64,000 nt of DNA from Bactericera cockerelli (Eukaryota > Arthropoda > Insecta > Hemiptera > Triozidae). The position numbers and the translations under genes were made by a program. Shown here piece by piece: positions 36,101-41,929 of the stretch (positions are counted from its first letter, which is position 1; every line of letters starts with the position of its first letter). The stretch spans positions 28,636,315 through 28,700,314 of the forward strand of contig CM044963.1 in NCBI GenBank assembly GCA_024516035.1, given 5' to 3'. The notes under the pieces were generated by a model that saw only the letters and a list, made by a program, of their open reading frames with translations, was not told the origin of the DNA and made no database searches.

Positions 36101-39100
36101 TCACATTAATTCAAAAGAATTCTTTGTCTCTTGTTTACTTTGCGCCTCATTGAAAATCCTAATACCTCAATATGACACTTCTGTTCTGTGCCTTGAATTG
36201 GGAACAATTGGCTTTAACACTTAGACGACCAGCATGGTTTTTCGTGAATTCTCTTGTGGGACCGGCGATAATACGGCTCTCCGACATTGTGTACCACCGG
36301 TGGTACACCCGGTCCATTCCGTACGAACGTGCATGTACCACCGGTGGTACACCCGGTCGTCTAAGTGTTAAAAAAATTATGATAGTATTTGATTTTGGGT
36401 TGATATACTATTTGGGTTAAACCTTTGTCAAATCAAATTGCATACCAATGTGTACTTAAATGAAGGTTTGTTGACAGTCAATTTGAGGTACAAAATTAAT
36501 GTATTTTGTCAAACAAAAATCATCATATTGATAATTGGAAGGCTTTGAAAGTCTCAAAGACTTACCACTTGGTACCTGATGTTAGTAATTTGAAATATTG
36601 GATTAGAAAAAACTAGTCAATACATACCACCATACTCAACAATGGTCTTCTTTTTGAAGAACTTGAGTGTTGGGTATCCTCGGACACCGTACTGTTCAGC
36701 AAGAGCCGTGTGTTGCGTGGCATCGACTTTGGCCAACTTGATGGCATGACCATCAGCTGACAGTTTTTGGGCAGCTTTGGCGTACTCGGGAACCAACTGT
36801 TTGCAATGACCACACCATGGAGCGTCTGTGAGACAGAAAAGCATATAAAAAGATCATCAGTAAAGGTGGAATACTATCCAGAGACTGATATAGCAAAGAT
36901 TTTTTTACAGACACTGTGCATTTAGAGTTATAAAAATGGATAATGTGGAATACTATCCAGAGACTGATATAGCAAAAAAAATTTCAGAATTTGAATTAAG
37001 AGCTTTAAAAAAAGGTAAGGTGTAATACTATTCAGTGACAACAGGGAGAGAAAGAAGAGGAAAAAAATCTGGTGTAAACATCACACGACTTTCCTTATCC
37101 CCCAAAAAGGAGTCGAATTCCGCCACTGGTGACTCAACGGTAACAGATAACTAAAAACCAATGCCAAATTCGTAATCAGCACTTCAAAATCATTGAATTT
37201 GATATGTCACAACCCCCATGTAGGATGAATAATAAAAAAGTTAGTCAAAGCGGGTCCCCCCCAAATACCGGTAAATTGGGGCCGAGTTCCAAAAAGTTCA
37301 AGATATCAAATAAATGATCAGAATAGACCCCTATTATTTTCTTTATCTAAGAAAATGTTGTTCTCTAAAAAAATTTGTATCTTAACCAATTTAAAGAAGC
37401 GGCGCTTGCGGCTAGTATTTGCGGCCCTGTGGCCGCAGAATGCGGCCGATTTCAACCAAAAGTTTCGTGGTTCGTCTGGTGTATAAAATTAATTTGTGTG
37501 CCAAATTTCAAGTCTCCAGCTTTTACCGTTCTTGAGATATCCTGTTCACACACAGACAGACAGACAGACGCACGGACCAATGGCTGAAAACAACTTTTTT
37601 GGTATCCTGAGGCCATGATTCGTCCAGAAATGTGAAAAACTGGGTAGGTCAAATTTTCGACGAATACAATACTTTCCTTATTATAAGATAAGGAAAGTAA
37701 AAAAATAGCGACAATCAGATAGATAAATAGAACTCTATCAGAATGGAAGGGATTGAATGTTTCACATCCATTGGTTTGAATAAGTATGTAAGTAAGTAAG
37801 ATTGTTTTATTGTGAATTTGATACATAAAGTATGTTCACAACGTCATGACAAAAAATAGAGCAGTAGGTATTTATAAAAATATAAAAAAATAATGTATAA
37901 AATATAAAAATATAAAATAATATATAAACTTATATAAAATATGAAAATTCCATGCACTCCTTCCAATGTTTTGACACAATGGTTCCCATTCATATTAAAA
38001 TTAAAATAACAAACCACTGTGAATAAATTTTAATGTAAAAAAATGGCAAATTTGTATCATGTATAAGCAAGGGCGTAGGCAGCATTTGCGTTAGGTAGGG
38101 GCAGTTTCCGGCCGGAGCAGGGGGGGGCGTCCAGCAACTCCGAAAAAAACAAGTTTAGTATAAAGAAGGTAGGTACCTGATATTTTATAACTACTTACGT
38201 TTTTGTGGTTGCCAGATTGAGTTTTTTCCCAAATTGGGGAAAAAAATTTAAAGCCGTATTTTGGGGAAATTCTTCAGAGGAACAGGTGGGACTTGTAACC
38301 TAGGGCAGCCTTACCCAACCTTTTTTTATATCTGAGCGCACGGTAGTGCGCCAGGCCGAGTTCCAGCAAGCACGGCAGTGTATCTTTACACGAACCGATT
38401 CACCCGGTTTTTCACACCCTCATATCTTCGGTTCAACTGATCATAGAGATATGAAACAGAGATTGTCCTAATATCATTAAAAAGACATTGAAAATTTAAA
38501 GACTCTATGCAAAAAACTTTCAGAAGAATGTAATTTTGAAATTTGCGATTTTGATACTGACTGACTGACAGATCATCAAAATTATGAGGCACTTCCCGAC
38601 TACCTAGAAAGCTGAAATTTTGCATGATGGTAGGGTTTATTGTAAATGTACAGAGAAAAATCTGAAAACCGAAACTTTCGCATTTATCATGCTGTTAAAC
38701 GGTGTCGCTTTAGGGAGGAAATATAATATAATCGATTATAGATCTAAATTATGAAGCACTTCCTGACTACCTAGAAAGCTGAAATTTTGCATGATGGTTT
38801 ATTGTAAAAGTACAAGGAAAAATCTAAAAAAATTCTGAAAACTGTTAAACGGTGTCGTTTTAGGGAGAAAGTATACTATATTAGTATATAAATTATGAGG
38901 CACTTCCCCACTACCTAAAAAGCTGAAATTTTGCATGATGGTAGGGTTTATTGTAAAAGTACAGGGAAAAATCCGAAAACCGGCACTTTCGCACTATTTC
39001 TGCTGTTAAACTGTGTTATTTTAGGGAGAAAGTATACTCGACTATGCATAAAATTATGAGGCACTTCCCTACTACCTACATAGATGAAATTTTGTATGGT

Positions 39101-41133
39101 GCTAGGGTTCATTGTAAAAGTACAGGGAAAAATCTGAAAACCGAACTTTCGCACTTATCATGCTGTTAAACGGTGTTATTTTAGGGAGGAAATATACTCG
39201 ATTATTGTGTATAAATTATGAAGTACTTCCCTACTACCTACAAAGCTGACATTTTGCATGGTGCTAGGGTTTACTGTAAAAATACAGGGAAAAATCTGAA
39301 AACCGGCACTTTCGCACTATTTTTGCTGTTAAACGGTGTCGTTTTAGGGAGCATAATAAAGTGAAGTATCCTAAAAAAATTAATAAAAAGTAATGAAACG
39401 TGCTGTGAAACAAACCATTTACAAAAAGTAATGATATCCCAATTATCCCACAAAAAACTACCGTTAAAAAAAGGGCCAAGTTCCAGAACTCCTATCCAAA
39501 AAGGTTTCGCCAATGAATGCAGTGATATCTTGTTAGCGGCCAAGTTATCTTGGTACTAAATTATTTATTTTATTAAAACCCGTTTTCTGAGTTCCTCATT
39601 TTGTATGTTTTTAACTGCAAACTATCCTCTAACTTGGCCAGTTTTATGCCATCGGTTGTATGGAATATTACGACTATACGAGTATGTATACTGTATAGGT
39701 ACAGAATAACAATATAACCATCACAAGGAGCGACACTGCAGTTTTTTACTTTCCTTATATTTTAATGGGTTTTTTTTTTCAATATCTTTTGGAGCCCCTT
39801 CACAAATTGCATACTCATTAAGCATTTTTAGGTAGGAGCACCTGCTCCTACCTGCTCCACGCTGCCTACGCCCTTGTGTATAAGGTACTTCATTTTGGTT
39901 ACACATCACAAATGCATATGCAAATTATTTAAATATATGTTAATAAAGGTACCCGATGGAAGGAAGTATAGTTATTTGGAATTATGTGACCACAACAATG
40001 AAACAAATGAAGAAAGTAAATAATTCCATGCATCATGACTATTCATACTTCTTTGTTATTAATGTGGTGTCACATTATAGTAAGCACTTGTTCATTAATG
40101 CAGTGTTAATACTGCTGAGGATATAAATTGTACAAAAGGAAATGGGTTATTCAGCTAATTGACCTCCTAGTCTGAAGAATTTTTGATATGATGTAGGTTA
40201 ATATCATTACAAGAATTTAGTAGAAAAGGTCAAGGAACTGATCCAAGGGATTGATACCTTCATGGCTAATTTGACTAACCAACCACAGTACCTCTATCAA
40301 TATAGTGGCAGACTTGAAACCAGAGGTTCTTGGTTCCAAACACAAATTTAACTGATAATTTAGCAAGTTTGAGGAATGGTGAATATTGTGACATCACATT
40401 ATGATTAACTCAAATAAGATAACTCTTTATACAATTAATCTGATTAAACTAATGAACAGCCTGAACATGCTCTTATTAGATAGTTTTCTGGGCTTACTGA
40501 GTTCTGGAACTATGATACCTAATTATTTTTCATTTCAAAATTACGGTCTTGTTTGTTTGGTCTAACTGGGCAGTATCAAATTAAAAGTCACAAGATTTAT
40601 AACTTGTGAAACATGACATTAGTGATTTGACTGAGTGTCTCAAGGGACAGCATCAATCTATCTTACAGAACAACGGAACTACATACTTAGGTTCTCAGCA
40701 CTTGCATTTCACAAAATCTGGATCATCCAGTATTTCTCAAGACAAATTCATGTATTTCACAAGATACACCTTCTGTCAAGTTCAAGTTTACCAAAAACAG
40801 GTCACTGACCTGAGGCCTGTGAACATCTTTGTTCCAGTAGCCAAATCATCACATCCTGTAGGAGTGTGGGATGGACTAGTATTTTTAAACCAGATTGACC
40901 AAAGATCGACTGATTAAATACATGGATTATAAAGTCGCAAAATAAGGATATTTAGTAAGCAATGCCACAGGAAAGTATTACTTACAGAACTCTACAAGTA
41001 TGTGGTCGTTGCTATCGATGGCTGATTGGAAGTTATCTTGGGTCAACACCAAAACACCATCTTCTTCTGCTATCTCATCGGCGAAGATAGCGAGCGGTGA
41101 TATCAGCAAAAACAACAAAGATAACCGGCGCAT
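1233..41133 (-). CDS. Pdi: protein disulfide isomerase, exons 1-6 (3' end beyond the window)
   Basis: Oxidises, reduces and isomerises disulfides in the endoplasmic reticulum lumen. Exons: 40986-41133, 36628-36825, 35900-36033, 3961-4098, 2437-2667, 1233-1433. All phases agree and give 350 residues. Residues 1-18 form a signal peptide ([18 protein letters not shown]). Domain a carries the active site YAPWCGHC, formed across exons 1 and 2, followed by [10 protein letters not shown]. The b domain follows ([19 protein letters not shown]). The b' domain has [19 protein letters not shown] and ILEFFGM. The a' domain with the second CGHC and the KDEL-type signal must lie left of base 1233, probably off the window. 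Two oddities stand out: intron 3 is about 32 kb and holds an antisense gene, and exon 5 ends in seven tandem donors. Exons 1-3 and 4-6 differ in codon GC. The family assignment is certain. Confidence 0.95.
1526..1738 (-). mobile_element. 5S rRNA-derived SINE (SINE3 type)
   Basis: On the minus strand the head (1738-1667) contains ACCGGTTCTCGT, GATCACCGAAGTTAAGC and AACGTC, which match the first half of 5S rRNA including the box A area. A body follows that is shared with tRNA-headed SINEs, then a long A tail (plus-strand T run 1499-1527). Flanking TAATTTATTA on both sides looks like the target duplication. Confidence 0.6.
2179..2470. repeat. 42-bp x 7 array over the PDI exon 5 donor
   Basis: On the minus strand each unit has 27 exon bases ending GAGAAG and 15 intron bases starting GTGAGT. 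The six distal units share one exon base change (Asp to Glu codon) relative to the real exon, so they expanded from one altered copy. Confidence 0.9.
2437..2667 (-). CDS. Pdi: PDI exon 5 with seven tandem donor sites
   Basis: 77 codons of domain b' ([15 protein letters not shown] to TVAKDHREK), ending at GAGAAG/GTGAGT. Six further copies of the exon end and donor follow every 42 bases, ending at 2395, 2353, 2311, 2269, 2227 and 2185. The first donor gives a protein of normal family length. Later ones add 14 residues each without a stop. Confidence 0.92.
2965..3230 (-). mobile_element. dispersed repeat, inverted copy of 78-205
   Basis: Contains GTGGCGTCATCGTGAACGAT and TTTACAAGGAGGCTAATAAT. 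The same sequence in the other direction is at 78-205, so PDI exons 5 and 6 lie between inverted copies about 3 kb apart. Confidence 0.5.
3810..3950 (+). mobile_element. tRNA-headed SINE, family A
   Basis: Head CGACCTCAGTAGCTTGATCG, box B-like GGTGGTTCA, tail TGTGATATCACGAAAGTGAT. It lies just 3' of PDI exon 4. Confidence 0.75.
3961..4098 (-). CDS. Pdi: PDI exon 4
   Basis: 46 codons of domain b ([32 protein letters not shown]) in phase 0 at both ends. Just upstream in the intron, about 60 bases holding the polypyrimidine tract are duplicated (4105-4230). Confidence 0.93.
4240..6040. other. no gene seen
   Basis: PDI intron 3. Poly-GTT run at 4761-4784, a dispersed repeat near 4900-4975 (reverse piece at 18925-19030) and the SINE at 5345. 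No supported exon. Confidence 0.5.
5345..5465 (-). mobile_element. SINE family D (tRNA-headed)
   Basis: Reverse copy with GGTTCGAATCC box B and TGCATGAATTTTTCC. Head shared with copies at 6.2, 28.9 and 43.3 kb. Confidence 0.65.
6048..6190 (+). mobile_element. SINE family A
   Basis: Full-length copy: CGACCTCAGTAGCTTGATGG head, GGTTCAAGTCCCGG, and the hairpin-like TCACGAAAGTGA tail. Confidence 0.75.
6226..6508. mobile_element. two SINE family D copies, tail to tail
   Basis: A forward copy (6226-6370) meets a reverse copy (6371-6508) at their tails, making an inverted repeat. Both have the GGTTCGAAT box B. Confidence 0.65.
6715..6930 (+). mobile_element. dispersed SINE-like repeat, family E body
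   Basis: CGATTCCCAGCGGGGAGGAT, TTTTTTCTGCTCTG, then GGCGGCATTACCAGAG and GCTACCCACAAAAATTGTG. The reverse of this body is at 22010-22180. Confidence 0.5.
7157..8760. repeat. 33-bp array, about 48 copies
   Basis: Unit GAGGTTGACCAACACCAACC plus CAAGTATGAGGAA. Nearly identical throughout except one copy with a base missing (about 7443). Length 33 keeps several frames open, but no gene context exists. The unit resembles part of a dispersed repeat at 9338-9375 (GGTTGACCAATGCCGACCCC). Confidence 0.9.
9655..9700 (-). mobile_element. 3' fragment of the 5S-headed SINE
   Basis: T run followed by the same 42 bases (AACGTCGCTTTCAACTGC...) that end the copy at 1526. Confidence 0.55.
10118..10565. repeat. 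degenerate tandem repeat
   Basis: ACTATTAGACAATCCATAAT and CAACTATCAGACAATCCA recur in units of about 66 bases, cleanest at 10380-10560. Confidence 0.7.
10780..11056. repeat. 35- and 50-bp tandem repeats
   Basis: GACTTGAAGCTCCGTTCACA recurs six times, first in 35-base then in roughly 50-base units with ACCGTTCACATCGACATCGT. Confidence 0.75.
11091..11292 (+). mobile_element. SINE family B (tRNA-headed)
   Basis: Head GGTAGCTCAGTGGTAAAGGC, box B GTGGGTTCGAAACCC, body with TTACTGCTGGAATAATGGGA, tail GCAGTATAAATAAGGCGATA. Lies upstream of WD exon A. Confidence 0.75.
11519..11672 (+). CDS. WD gene exon A
   Basis: 51 codons ([34 protein letters not shown]). It opens in phase 2 after ATTACAG and ends in phase 0 at GAGAAG/GTGGGT. 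The donor region is amplified downstream. Confidence 0.75.
11519..33777 (+). CDS. WD-repeat protein (WDR49/WDR64/WDY-like), ten exons, 5' end not found
   Basis: Exons: 11519-11672, 18280-18423, 19495-19825, 21183-21550, 22641-22810, 24749-24893, 26484-26664, 28405-28660, 32780-33102, 33336-33777. All junction phases agree except around exon 28405, which carries a one-base frameshift. The product is about 836 residues. WD-type blades are visible: [57 protein letters not shown] and [12 protein letters not shown] followed by [12 protein letters not shown] blade ending RLW-x(3)-G-x(2)-G is typical of the WDR49/WDR64 and fly WDY group. The C-terminus is basic and Ser/Gln-rich. The first exon opens in phase 2, so at least one upstream exon is missing. 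The gene lies inside PDI intron 3 on the opposite strand. The WD fold is clear. The subfamily is a guess. Confidence 0.75.
11700..12015 (-). mobile_element. dispersed repeat insertion between exon A and its array
   Basis: TTTATTGGTCAACTACATAC, GTGAACCAAGGGGCGAGGTT, GCCGAACCCCATAGGATAT. Related pieces at 21775-21850, 28060-28190 and 28720-28850. Confidence 0.55.
12232..12568. mobile_element. non-autonomous hAT element (337 bp) inside the exon A donor array
   Basis: Ends TAGTG and CACTA. The 8-base target duplication CTTCAATT lies at 12224-12231 and 12569-12576. CTTCAATT is itself part of the minisatellite unit. Interior rich in GTTCA/TGAAC motifs. Confidence 0.7.
13269..13415 (-). mobile_element. 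SINE family A inside the exon A donor array
   Basis: Reverse copy with an A tail (plus-strand T run) interrupting the minisatellite. It inserted after the array had formed. Confidence 0.75.
15443..15605. repeat. large inverted repeat at the end of the exon A array
   Basis: Arms of about 70 bases around a 20-base loop (15514-15533). The arms include array units and TTTAATAATTTATTGGTGAT. After the loop the array continues in reverse orientation to about 15670. Confidence 0.85.
15690..16035 (-). pseudogene. mariner transposase, C-terminal remnant
   Basis: The minus frame 16032-15757 has [34 protein letters not shown] and [14 protein letters not shown], the C-terminal end of a mariner-type transposase with the PDLASCD catalytic-site block. 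The 3' terminal repeat (ACGAGGTTTGGCTATTAAGT) is at 15691-15710. The 5' part is absent. Confidence 0.8.
16416..18298 (+). repeat. 63-bp array over the WD exon B acceptor, about 30 copies
   Basis: Unit has CGCTTCTACCCCCACAG/AAC, CAATTCTTCACGGG (17 exon bases in all), then AATAGTGACGAAACTTTGAT. Each unit carries a pyrimidine tract and AG. The last unit runs into exon B. Confidence 0.9.
18280..18423 (+). CDS. WD gene exon B
   Basis: 48 codons ([40 protein letters not shown]), phase 0 at both ends. The acceptor and first 17 bases are present about 30 times upstream. The donor GTGACT heads another array. Confidence 0.75.
18421..18860 (+). repeat. 22- and 30-bp repeats from the exon B donor
   Basis: GAG/GTGACTTAAGGGTTAAAT opens three clean 22-base units that decay to about 18650. 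Seven 30-base units follow (GGACAGAGTCCTGGTGGAGG plus TTAAATTATA), which resemble exon B's GGCCTGGTGGAGGTGACA. Confidence 0.8.
19495..19825 (+). CDS. WD gene exon C
   Basis: 110 codons plus one base ([35 protein letters not shown]). It ends in a Gly/Ser-rich stretch at GTAAGT. Third codon positions are mostly G or C. No array touches its acceptor. Confidence 0.75.
20032..20177 (-). mobile_element. SINE family A
   Basis: Reverse copy. Its head abuts the first truncated unit of the 20.18-20.71 kb repeat. Confidence 0.75.
20178..20715 (+). repeat. approximately 180-bp x 3 tandem repeat
   Basis: Each unit has the candidate mini-exon, TTTTTATTTATATCG, a CTT run, AATAAAACCCCCTAAAAGTA and ACAGATATTGTACTTCCAA, ending near ATTGCAGGAGG. 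Confidence 0.85.
20357..20401 (+). CDS. candidate 45-base mini-exon, duplicated at 20538-20582
   Basis: TTGCAG precedes 45 bases ending AAG/GTGCAT. Length 45 and the flanking phases allow inclusion or skipping without a frame change between exons C and D. The unit recurs at 20538-20582 and, without its acceptor, near 20178. In phase 1 it reads [10 protein letters not shown]. Coding status is uncertain. Confidence 0.25.
20750..20882 (+). mobile_element. SINE family A, diverged copy
   Basis: Head TCAGTAGCTCGATAGGGCGG, GGTTCGAGTCCCGG, shortened tail. Confidence 0.7.
21183..21550 (+). CDS. WD gene exon D, charged linker
   Basis: 122 codons, hydrophilic and Gly/Arg/Glu-rich, ending [20 protein letters not shown] then NEK/GTTTGT. 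Phases match exons C and E. The first half looks like a disordered linker, so the start (after ATCACAG) is less certain than the end. Confidence 0.55.
22010..22182 (-). mobile_element. dispersed SINE-like repeat, family E body
   Basis: Reverse copy of the 6.8-kb repeat (GTTACTCATACAAGTAACTA, CCTCACGAGGTATGAG). Confidence 0.55.
22223..22694 (+). repeat. 93-bp x 5 array over the WD exon E acceptor
   Basis: Unit: ATACATTGGTCTCCCCC, C run, CACAG/GTTGGGAACC and 43 further exon bases, then AAT repeats. Only the fifth copy continues into exon E. Confidence 0.9.
22641..22810 (+). CDS. WD gene exon E
   Basis: Encodes [20 protein letters not shown] and [20 protein letters not shown], a WD blade pair. 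It is the last of five copies of its acceptor and first 53 bases. It ends in phase 2 at GTAAGT. Confidence 0.8.
22907..23420 (+). mobile_element. SINE family A split by a family C insertion
   Basis: Head and body 22907-23019, tail 23379-23420. The two halves share the 10-base TTGTGATATC on either side of the inserted element. Confidence 0.8.
23020..23378 (-). mobile_element. SINE family C (tRNA-headed) nested in family A
   Basis: On the minus strand the head reads CCTCCGTGGCGTAACGGTTG, then box B GAGTTCGATCCCCGG, the shared body, and an AAG-repeat tail. It is flanked by TTGTGATATC at 23010-23019 and 23379-23388. Confidence 0.8.
23437..23562 (+). mobile_element. SINE family A, 5' truncated
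   Basis: Starts within the head at GGCGGACTTGTAACCTGGAG. It is followed by the same CTCTCGGGTAAGTA as the WD exon E donor, so a segment carrying that donor was copied here. Confidence 0.65.
23703..23893 (-). mobile_element. SINE family B, head truncated
   Basis: Reverse copy lacking the last bases of the tRNA head. A second copy in the opposite direction starts 60 bases on. Confidence 0.7.
23952..24156 (+). mobile_element. SINE family B
   Basis: Full-length forward copy forming a head-to-head pair with the copy at 23703. Confidence 0.75.
24287..24436. mobile_element. palindrome-rich MITE-like repeat
   Basis: Four copies of the GATA(A)ACTAGTTT palindrome within 110 bases, between imperfect inverted ends (CAACTGTTTT / AAACAGTTTG) near TATA. 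Confidence 0.35.
24749..24893 (+). CDS. WD gene exon F
   Basis: Encodes [20 protein letters not shown] to DRIKNQDD. It completes a split Gly codon from exon E and ends in phase 0 at GTGAGT. A SINE begins within about 10 bases of the donor. Confidence 0.8.
24904..25080 (+). mobile_element. SINE family F (tRNA-headed)
   Basis: Head GTGTATTGGCTCAGTGGTTA, box B GGGTTCGAATCCCGG. Begins directly after the WD exon F donor. A reverse copy lies at 43985-44065. Confidence 0.6.
25222..25367 (-). mobile_element. SINE family A
   Basis: Full-length reverse copy between WD exons F and G. Confidence 0.75.
25769..25970 (+). mobile_element. SINE family B
   Basis: Full-length copy just upstream of the exon G acceptor array. 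Confidence 0.75.
26012..26524 (+). repeat. 66-bp x 8 array over the WD exon G acceptor
   Basis: Unit: TTCCTTCCTTCC, CCTCAGAG/GTGCCTCTGG and 31 further exon bases, ending CACATGAACATCAT. Only the eighth copy continues into exon G. Confidence 0.9.
26484..26664 (+). CDS. WD gene exon G
   Basis: Encodes [20 protein letters not shown] and [20 protein letters not shown]. The frame requires the acceptor TCAGAG/GTG. It is the eighth and only complete copy of its own acceptor plus 41-base start. It ends ATGG/GTGAGT. Confidence 0.8.
26665..27780 (+). repeat. GA tract followed by a CT tract, starting at the exon G donor
   Basis: The exon G end and donor (CAGAGCATG/GGTGAG) recur near 26700 and in shorter form at 26770, 26880 and 26920, then dissolve into (AGAGG)n to 27325. 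From 27340 to 27780 the same strand is almost pure C/T. Confidence 0.85.
27781..28060 (+). other. G-depleted stretch
   Basis: About 280 bases made of A, C and T with only a handful of G. No frame or repeat unit is evident. Confidence 0.7.
28405..28660 (+). CDS. WD gene exon H, with a frameshift and an in-frame stop
   Basis: Reads GLIDTP, then after a one-base slip in a C-rich run [15 protein letters not shown], a [23 protein letters not shown] and [12 protein letters not shown] at GTAATT. Exon length is off by one against its neighbours' phases. These could be sequence errors, since the run is C6 and GC-rich, or real damage. Confidence 0.6.
28855..28975 (-). mobile_element. SINE family D
   Basis: Reverse copy ending GACTACCAGTGCAC, in the intron between WD exons H and I. 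Confidence 0.65.
29366..32566 (+). repeat. 65-68-bp array over the WD exon I acceptor, about 48 copies
   Basis: Unit: CGTCATTTGTTCTCCTCAG/A, CAGTCTGGCAGACAGAA, then AGCTC or TCATTCATTCCC, then ACTAACCATAGGCTC. Both variants are intermixed. A transposon-like insertion (32566-32755) separates the array from exon I, which carries the AGCTC variant. Confidence 0.9.
32566..32755 (-). mobile_element. dispersed repeat insertion
   Basis: AT-rich body ending GGGCGGGGTTATTGCC and CAATCTCTTCCACCCAAC. The same end occurs at 60560-60597 and, reversed, near 8803-8842. Confidence 0.5.
32780..33102 (+). CDS. WD gene exon I
   Basis: Encodes [40 protein letters not shown] and an Arg/Gln-rich segment. The first 23 bases and the acceptor are the unit of a 3-kb upstream array. 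It ends in phase 2 at GTACTA. It is the last GC-rich exon. Confidence 0.75.
33165..33335 (+). repeat. short repeats around the last WD intron
   Basis: CCAACAAGGTACT, the exon I donor, recurs at 33172-33184. Upstream of exon J, TTATTTCCACAAACATATTA recurs three times with TTACATATTACA, ending at the acceptor. Confidence 0.75.
33336..33777 (+). CDS. WD gene exon J, terminal
   Basis: 146 codons, Lys/Ser/Gln/His-rich ([20 protein letters not shown]), stop TAA at 33775. Codons use A and T freely, unlike exons A-I. From 33778 to about 34120 the other frames stay open with similar composition ([23 protein letters not shown]). The true C-terminus may therefore be longer if one-base indels interrupt it. 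Confidence 0.65.
34148..34153 (+). other. possible poly(A) signal of the WD gene
   Basis: AATAAA about 370 bases after the annotated stop, followed by a T-rich stretch. Confidence 0.4.
34160..35895. other. AT-rich intron, nothing recognised
   Basis: Between the WD gene and PDI exon 3. Short frames only. GGAAAGTA-type repeat ends near 34254-34280. Confidence 0.5.
35900..36033 (-). CDS. Pdi: PDI exon 3
   Basis: Encodes the a-b junction and the first b strand ([19 protein letters not shown]). It ends in phase 0 at GTAAGC. The next exon is about 32 kb away. Confidence 0.92.
36218..36367. mobile_element. piggyBac-like MITE, complete
   Basis: Perfect inverted ends CACTTAGACGACC and GGTCGTCTAAGTG flanked by TTAA at 36214 and 36368. 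Two copies of TGTACCACCGGTGGTACA inside. 150 bases, no coding capacity. Confidence 0.75.
36628..36825 (-). CDS. Pdi: PDI exon 2
   Basis: Encodes [18 protein letters not shown] and the cis-proline region GYPTLKFF. The acceptor is CACAG and the donor is GTATGT. An alternative donor 3 bases earlier would remove one Gly. Confidence 0.93.
37160..37705. mobile_element. dispersed repeat ending in a hairpin
   Basis: Contains CACACAGACAGACAGACAGA and CTGAGGCCATGATTCGTCC, and ends at TACTTTCCTTAT ... ATAAGGAAAGTA, a 12-base hairpin. Lies in PDI intron 1. Class not assigned. Confidence 0.4.
38068..39876. mobile_element. non-autonomous hAT element, 1.8 kb
   Basis: Perfect 16-base inverted ends CAAGGGCGTAGGCAGC, with the 8-base duplication TGTATAAG at 38060-38067 and 39877-39884. 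No transposase frame. The interior contains five diverged copies of an approximately 165-base unit (38578-39360). It lies in PDI intron 1. Confidence 0.8.
40285..40430 (+). mobile_element. old, decayed SINE family A copy
   Basis: Recognisable by spacing and by GACTTGAAACCAGAGGTTC and TGTGACATCACATTATGATT, with many substitutions toward A/T. It lies in a PDI intron. Confidence 0.45.
40986..41133 (-). CDS. Pdi: PDI exon 1
   Basis: Start codon at 41133, signal peptide, then the start of domain a. It ends in phase 1 at a GTAAGT donor. The split Tyr codon is completed by exon 2. Confidence 0.93.
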
Positions 41134-41420
41134 ATTGGTTGTGAATAGATCCCCGTAAGGTTAACTAAATCCCGTGGAAGATAACGGTTTCGAAATGCCC
41201 AAACCGACCGGTAATTCGACTCTTCTACGTCGAACTGATTTGAAAGACTGCCGTGACTTCACCGTTCCCTTCACTGATTTGTGGTTTCTCTGATCTCTCG
41301 GATTTTGGTGATGTAAACAAATTCGGGAACCACGTCGAAAGAATGAGCCCGTGTAGCGTTCTGATTGGTCGAGCAGAATGCACTATCATTAAAGTCAAAA
41401 GTCATTTAAAAGAATTCGAT
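41134..41420 (-). promoter_or_regulatory. PDI upstream region with ER-stress-like motifs
   Basis: On the minus strand, CCAAT at 41368-41364 is followed after exactly nine bases by ACACG (to 41350). This is one mismatch from the ER stress element CCAAT-N9-CCACG. CGACGTGG (41336-41329) is one base from the XBP1/ATF6 site TGACGTGG. Both fit a chaperone gene induced by the unfolded protein response. The functional role is inferred. Confidence 0.45.
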
Positions 41421-41767
41421 TTCAAAATTCTTATTATAAATATAAAAAAAAATAAAATTAAATAAATAATTAAGGTATATCATCAAATTATTGTCAATAT
41501 AAATAATATTTATCATTTATTATCAATAAATATAGATTGTCTTTTGTTAGAAAAAAAAAGTTTTTGACTTTCTTATCAGAAAGATTCGTTTACATGTTCT
41601 CCCTCTGAGTATGATCGGACACGTCACGGGAAAATACGTGATCGTTCCCAAGGCGCGCAGCAATTTGTTTTGAAACGTTTTCATAGATTTTGTCTTGAAT
41701 TTTGCAGGCGAGGTGTTGAAAAAAAAAAAAACATCAGTCAGTGTGATTCGATCTCATTTGGTTTTAA

Positions 41768-41920
41768 CACTTAGACGACCTGCATGTTTTTAGTGAATTC
41801 TCCCGTGGGACCGGCGATGTTTAGGCTATTCACAGTCGTAGTACATGCGTGTACCACCGGTGGTACACCCGGTCCATTCCGTACAGACACGCGTGTACCA
41901 CCGGTGGTACACCCGGTGAG
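41768..41920. mobile_element. piggyBac-like MITE, right end missing
   Basis: Left end TTAACACTTAGACGACC identical to the 36.2-kb copy, two ACCACCGGTGGT palindromes, no matching right end. Confidence 0.65.
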
Positions 41921-41929
41921 CGGAGCATG

